A stretch of DNA of 64,000 nucleotides, taken from positions 62,001 through 126,000 of the forward strand of contig JAFAKB010000018.1 of NCBI GenBank assembly GCA_019235885.1, written 5' to 3'. The position numbers and the translations under genes are program-made. Positions 60,714 to 64,000 of the stretch are shown here, one piece after another. The notes under the pieces were generated by a model, which made no database searches, was not told the origin of the DNA, and saw only the letters and a list, made by a program, of their open reading frames with translations. This DNA comes from Candidatus Eremiobacterota bacterium (lineage in GTDB: Bacteria > Vulcanimicrobiota > Vulcanimicrobiia > Vulcanimicrobiales > Vulcanimicrobiaceae). Within the stretch, counting starts at the first letter, position 1, and every line of letters starts with the position of its first letter.

Positions 60714-62390
60714 TCACCTCCGCGGCGTGCGTTCGAGCGCCTCTGCGCGAATCGCGCTCAGCGTCGTGCGCGGCGTAATGATCTCGGGGTCGGTGCGCAG
60801 CTCGATCAACGCCGGCTTGCCCGCCCGCAGAGCGGCCTCGAACGCCGGCGCGAACTCTTCGGTGCGCTCGACCAGCGCGCCGTGCGCGCCGTATGCGCGC
60901 GCATACGCGACGAAGTCCGGGTTCACGAGGTCGGTCGCGACGACGCGGCCGGGAAACGAGCGCTCCTGGTGCATGCGAATCGTCCCGTACATCCCGTTGT
61001 TCACCACCAGCACGATCACGTTGATGCCGTACTGCACCGCGGTCGCGAGCTCGTGCCCGCTCATCAGAAAGCAGCCGTCGCCGGCGAACGCGGCGACGAT
61101 GCGCTCGGGACAGCGCAGCTTCGCCGCGAGCGAGGCCGGGAAGCCGTAGCCCATCGTGCCGCTGGTCGGCGCGAGCTGCGTGCCGAAGCCTTTGTACTGA
61201 AAGAAGCGGTGCAGCCAGGTCGCGTAGTTGCCGGCGCCGTTGCACAGAATCGCGTCCTCCGGCAGGCGTTCGCTCAGCCACCGCACGACGCGCGCCATGT
61301 CGAGCGCGCCGCCCGGGATGCTGGGCTCGAGCGCCGCCTCGTAGTCGCGCCGTGCCGCGGCAGTCCACTGCGCCCAGCGCGGGCGGTGGATCGACTCGAG
61401 TTGATGGAGCGCGCGGGCGAACTCGGCGGGGCCCGCGTTGATCGGCAGATCGGCTTGGTAGACGCGGCCGAGCTCGTCCGGATCGGCGTGCACGTGGACG
61501 AGCTGCTGCTTCGGGCGCGGCGCTTCGATCAAGGTGTAGCCGCCGGTCGGGATCTCGCCGAGCCGCCCGCCGAGCGCGACGATCACGTCGGCGTCGCGCA
61601 CGCGCTGCGCGAGCGCGGGGTTCGGCCCGACGCCCAGGTCGCCAGCGTAGTGCGGATCGCGGTTGTCGAAGAGCGACTGGCGCCGGAACGAGCACGCGAC
61701 CGGAAGCGCGTGTCGTTCCGCGAAGCGGCGTAGCGCGGCGCAGGCGTCCTCGTTCCAGCCGCTCCCGCCGAGAATGAGTAGCGGACGCTTCGCCTCGGCG
61801 AGCAGCGCGCGAAAGCGCGCAAGATCCTCGGCCGCGGGCTGCGCCACGATTCGCTGCGCGGCGCCCAGGTTTTCCGCGTCGGTCTGCTCGCGCAGCACGT
61901 CTTCCGGCAGCGCGAGCACAACCGGCCCCGGCCGGCCGGACATCGCGACGCTGAACGCGCGCGTGACGAGCTCCGGGATGCGGCGCGCCTCGTCGACCTG
62001 GGCGGCCCACTTCGCGAGCCCGCCGAAGACCTGCGCGTAGTCGATCTCCTGAAACGCTTCGCGCCCTTGCATCCCGCGCGCGACTTGGCCGACGAAGACG
62101 ATCATCGGCGTCGAGTCTTGCCGCGCCGTGTGAACGCCGATGCTCGCGTGCGTCGCCCCGGGCGCGCGCGTTACCATGCAAACGCCGGGACGGCCGGTCA
62201 GCTTTCCGTACGCTTCGGCCATATTTGCGGCGGCCGCTTCGTGACGGCACGCGATCACGCGCACGCCCGGCGCGCCGTACAGCGCGTCGAGCACCGCGAC
62301 GTAGCTTTCGCCGGGAACGCAAAACGCCGTGTCGACGCCATTGGCAACCAACGCCTCGACGACGGCTTTCCCCCCGGAGCGAACGGACAT
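60714..62390 (-). CDS. ThDP-dependent enzyme, acetolactate-synthase-like
   Basis: The product is 558 residues from the ATG at 62390. It has the ThDP-activating Glu in CRHEAAAANMAEAYGKLTG near residue 49, a FAD-type middle domain (LLILGGSGWNEDACAALRRF), and the ThDP/Mg motif GDGCFLMSGHELATAVQYGI ending in VVNNGMYGT. No small regulatory subunit is adjacent, so it is more likely a catabolic decarboxylase or lyase than a biosynthetic acetolactate synthase. The association with an importer and a sugar-acid dehydratase suggests breakdown of an imported acid. Confidence 0.88.
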   Translation of the reverse strand: MSVRSGGKAVVEALVANGVDTAFCVPGESYVAVLDALYGAPGVRVIACRHEAAAANMAEAYGKLTGRPGVCMVTRAPGATHASIGVHTARQDSTPMIVFVGQVARGMQGREAFQEIDYAQVFGGLAKWAAQVDEARRIPELVTRAFSVAMSGRPGPVVLALPEDVLREQTDAENLGAAQRIVAQPAAEDLARFRALLAEAKRPLLILGGSGWNEDACAALRRFAERHALPVACSFRRQSLFDNRDPHYAGDLGVGPNPALAQRVRDADVIVALGGRLGEIPTGGYTLIEAPRPKQQLVHVHADPDELGRVYQADLPINAGPAEFARALHQLESIHRPRWAQWTAAARRDYEAALEPSIPGGALDMARVVRWLSERLPEDAILCNGAGNYATWLHRFFQYKGFGTQLAPTSGTMGYGFPASLAAKLRCPERIVAAFAGDGCFLMSGHELATAVQYGINVIVLVVNNGMYGTIRMHQERSFPGRVVATDLVNPDFVAYARAYGAHGALVERTEEFAPAFEAALRAGKPALIELRTDPEIITPRTTLSAIRAEALERTPRR

Positions 62391-62495
62391 CAGCCGACGA
62401 CGTCCTTCACCGACTTGCCGGCGTCCTTCTGGCTCGAAGAGGCGATGCGCATCGTGGAGCGCAATACCTCCGCGGTGCCAGATCCTGCACCCGAG

Positions 62496-62924
62496 ATGCA
62501 TTCACACAACGCGACGATCGTTCTGACGAACAACGTCGTGCTCGACGACCAGCAGCCGACGACCCTGTCCAACGTGACGTTCGGGCACCGCTATCTGATG
62601 CTCGGCATCCACGGCACCGGTGAAGGCTTCACGTTGGCGTAGTGGCCGCCAGGCGTACAGGCAAGCCTTCCGATCACGTTTCAAACGGGATTTCTCGCGG
62701 CCGACGATGGCTGGGAGTTAGAGTTCACCGACGACACCGGCGGCTATTGGACGACGGGCGGCTGGCAGGTCGCGAATTGCCAAGCGGATGACGACGGCCA
62801 AACCATCACGCTCAGCCTGAGTTCCTGGTACAACGGCGGCAACGACCAGCAGCCCGGTGCCTTTCAGGCCGGCTTCGTCTTGAACGGGTCGACCGTCGCC
62901 GCAACCCTTCAAGTCGCGCCGTAA
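62496..62924 (+). pseudogene. Beta-rich protein gene interrupted by an in-frame TAG
   Basis: From the ATG at 62496 the frame encodes HNATIVLTNNVVLDDQQPTT and LSNVTFGHRYLMLGIHGTGE, then a TAG at 62640-62642. The same frame continues without a further stop to TAA 62922-62924: WPPGVQASLPITFQTGFLAA, ELEFTDDTGGYWTTGGWQV, LSLSSWYNGGNDQQPGAFQA. The two halves look like one beta-sandwich protein of about 142 residues. The TAG may be a nonsense mutation, a sequencing error or read through. The family is unknown; the pattern recalls small pore-forming or lectin-like beta proteins only loosely. Confidence 0.5.
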
Positions 62925-63019
62925 CCGCATTCGCCGTGGTGGGCGCGCTGCGCGAAGCTGTCGCTTGGCTAGCTGATAATGGCAATCAGACGAAACGGCC
63001 AAAAACCCCTCTTAACCGC

Positions 63020-63048
63020 TTGTAGATGTACGCCACTTGGCGTACTAT
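63020..63048 (+). promoter_or_regulatory. Promoter and palindromic operator of the TacAT-type pair
   Basis: A perfect inverted repeat GTACGCCACTTGGCGTAC lies at 63028-63045 (8-base arms, two-base centre). It sits between a possible -35 (TTGTAG, 63020-63025) and -10 (TACTAT, 63043-63048) separated by 17 bases, nine bases before the ATG at 63057. This is the expected place for autorepression by a ribbon-helix-helix antitoxin. Confidence 0.65.
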
Positions 63049-63056
63049 AGGACCCT

Positions 63057-63332
63057 ATGGTCAGAAGGGACGACCGCATTCACCTCCGCGTCGCCCGCGA
63101 CGTCAAGGATTTGCTTGAACAGGCCGCGGCTGTGTCGACCGGGGGTGACGTCACGGCGTTCGTCATCGGTGCGGCCGCAGAGCGGGCTCGGCGGGTGTTG
63201 AGCGATCTGGAGGTCACGCGGATCGACGATGCCAGCCGGCGGCGCTTCTACGACCTTATGATGAACCCGCCCGAGCCGAGTGCGGCACTCAAGAAGCTGC
63301 TCGCGTTCGACGCGTTTCGCGTCGTGAGCTAG
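63057..63332 (+). CDS. Antitoxin of DUF1778/TacA type
   Basis: The 91-residue product starts with a ribbon-helix-helix segment (DRIHLRVARDVKDLLEQAAA, then DVTAFVIGAAAERARRVL) and ends with a tail that should wrap the toxin (SRRRFYDLMMNPPEPSAALK, then KLLAFDAF). That is the TacA/DUF1778 plan. The GNAT toxin gene follows three bases later. A palindrome overlaps the promoter, so the complex probably represses its own operon. The ATG lies only about nine bases after the predicted -10 box, so the message may be leaderless. Confidence 0.85.
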   Translation: MVRRDDRIHLRVARDVKDLLEQAAAVSTGGDVTAFVIGAAAERARRVLSDLEVTRIDDASRRRFYDLMMNPPEPSAALKKLLAFDAFRVVS

Positions 63333-63335
63333 GCA

Positions 63336-63860
63336 TTGCCCGGCATAAGAATCGAACCCCTCGGCCCGCACCACGACCGAGGGGTTTTCGATTGTGGTGA
63401 AGAGTCGGTCACCCGCTACCTTCGCGAGATTGCGCTCCAAGCTCAGAGAGCGTATCGGTCGGCTTCCAAGATCGCCGTGCTGCTCGACGCGCCGTCGCGC
63501 ATCCTCGGCTACTATACGCTCGTAAACCACCGAATCGTAGACGAAGAGATGCCCGACACTCTGGCGCGCGAGCTGAAGGTGGCCAATCTTCGCAGCGGCG
63601 CGCCGGCTGTGCTGCTCGCGCAGCTCGGCGTCGACGTCACCTACCAATCGAACGGACTCGGACGGTTCTTGCTCAAGCATGCGCTCTTGGAGTCGTTCCA
63701 AGTTGCCCAACACGTGGGCGGCGTCGCGATTTTGGTCGATGCGCTCGACCAGCGCCGTGCCGAATGGTACGAGCGAAACGCCGGTTTTCGTGCGCTGTGT
63801 GAAGGCGGTTCTCGTCTGATACTGTCCATGAAGACGCTCGCGAAAGCGATTAAAAGCTAA
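63336..63860 (+). CDS. GNAT-family toxin, TacT type
   Basis: The 174-residue product has a GNAT fold with the acetyl-CoA motif QSNGLGRFLLKHAL near residue 108 and the catalytic-type Tyr in AEWYERNAGFRAL. The start GIRIEPLGPHHDRGVFDCGE fits TacT toxins, which acetylate the amino group of charged tRNAs and stop translation until the antitoxin neutralises them. The start codon is a TTG at 63336, three bases behind the antitoxin stop; an ATG further in would cut the first strand. Confidence 0.85.
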   Translation: MPGIRIEPLGPHHDRGVFDCGEESVTRYLREIALQAQRAYRSASKIAVLLDAPSRILGYYTLVNHRIVDEEMPDTLARELKVANLRSGAPAVLLAQLGVDVTYQSNGLGRFLLKHALLESFQVAQHVGGVAILVDALDQRRAEWYERNAGFRALCEGGSRLILSMKTLAKAIKS

Positions 63861-63866
63861 AGCTCG

Positions 63867-64000
63867 TTATTCGAAGACGAGGCGGTTTTGTTCGGCGAGG
63901 TAGTATTCGGCGCCGTACTCGTGCGGTGCGGTTAGGCTGCGAATGCCGCGGCAGCGCAGGATCTTCGGCTCGCCGCGGTGCTCGTCGAGCGGCTCGGCGA
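63867..64000 (-). CDS. C-terminal end of an unidentified gene
   Basis: The minus strand carries about 44 codons of an open frame ending in TAA at 63867-63869. The visible residues include EHRGEPKILRCRGIRSL and HEYGAEYYLAEQNRLVFE. The start lies beyond the window. I cannot assign it to a family. It converges with the GNAT toxin gene, which ends seven bases away. Confidence 0.55.
   Translation of the reverse strand, partial: AEPLDEHRGEPKILRCRGIRSLTAPHEYGAEYYLAEQNRLVFE

Overview
The window is high-GC bacterial DNA, densely packed, with many 4-nt gene overlaps and many GTG or TTG starts. A secretin, an RND pump and lipoproteins point to a diderm. The mixture of a type IV pilus operon, large BNR-propeller proteins and a LanC/HopA1 operon fits a deep-branching, poorly cultured group; Eremiobacterota/Vulcanimicrobiota (WPS-2) is my guess from gene style only, with low confidence. 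No rRNA, tRNA, CRISPR array, integrase or insertion sequence was recognised.

Layout. 1-1234: end of rpsP, a KH-domain protein and rimM; trmD does not follow. 1245-6942: BrkB-type membrane protein, exported proteins and a BNR propeller protein. 7100-11457: the most striking locus, a four-gene operon for a Cys/Thr-rich repetitive protein, an aminoglycoside-phosphotransferase-fold kinase, a HopA1-family protein and a LanC cyclase with a complete zinc site. I read it as a lanthipeptide-like modification system (kinase plus HopA1 dehydration, LanC cyclisation) acting on an unusually long, repeat-built precursor. 11454-16033: exported hydrolase and a 1216-residue membrane protein of unknown function. 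16253-23205: secreted HNH protein, then a complete-looking pilin-CcdA-TPR-peptidase-PilMNOPQ operon. 23263-32990: RND pump, then a run of housekeeping-type genes (CoA-type Nudix, aspartyl protease, TrkA-type channel, kinase, CYTH-CHAD, DUF5069). 33087-35731: two-subunit 2-oxoacid:ferredoxin oxidoreductase.

35.9-45.1 kb has visibly lower GC and looks accessory: a LuxR-type regulator, a 52-residue peptide gene behind a nested-stem leader, four exported proteins (38.6-43.1 kb), a strong promoter with a leader-like segment in front of a small winged-helix gene, and a frameshifted membrane protein whose C-terminal domain matches the 86-residue protein at 3651-3911.

45.1-56.2 kb: MBL hydrolase, MFS transporter, double-module cytoplasmic chemoreceptor, lipoprotein, patatin and a second giant BNR protein. 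56.3-62.4 kb: a catabolic/uptake operon of a ThDP enzyme, TauABC-type transporter and IlvD/Edd dehydratase; the dehydratase lacks a canonical start codon. 62.5-64.0 kb: an ORF broken by an in-frame TAG, a TacAT-type toxin-antitoxin pair with a palindromic operator, and the end of an unknown gene.
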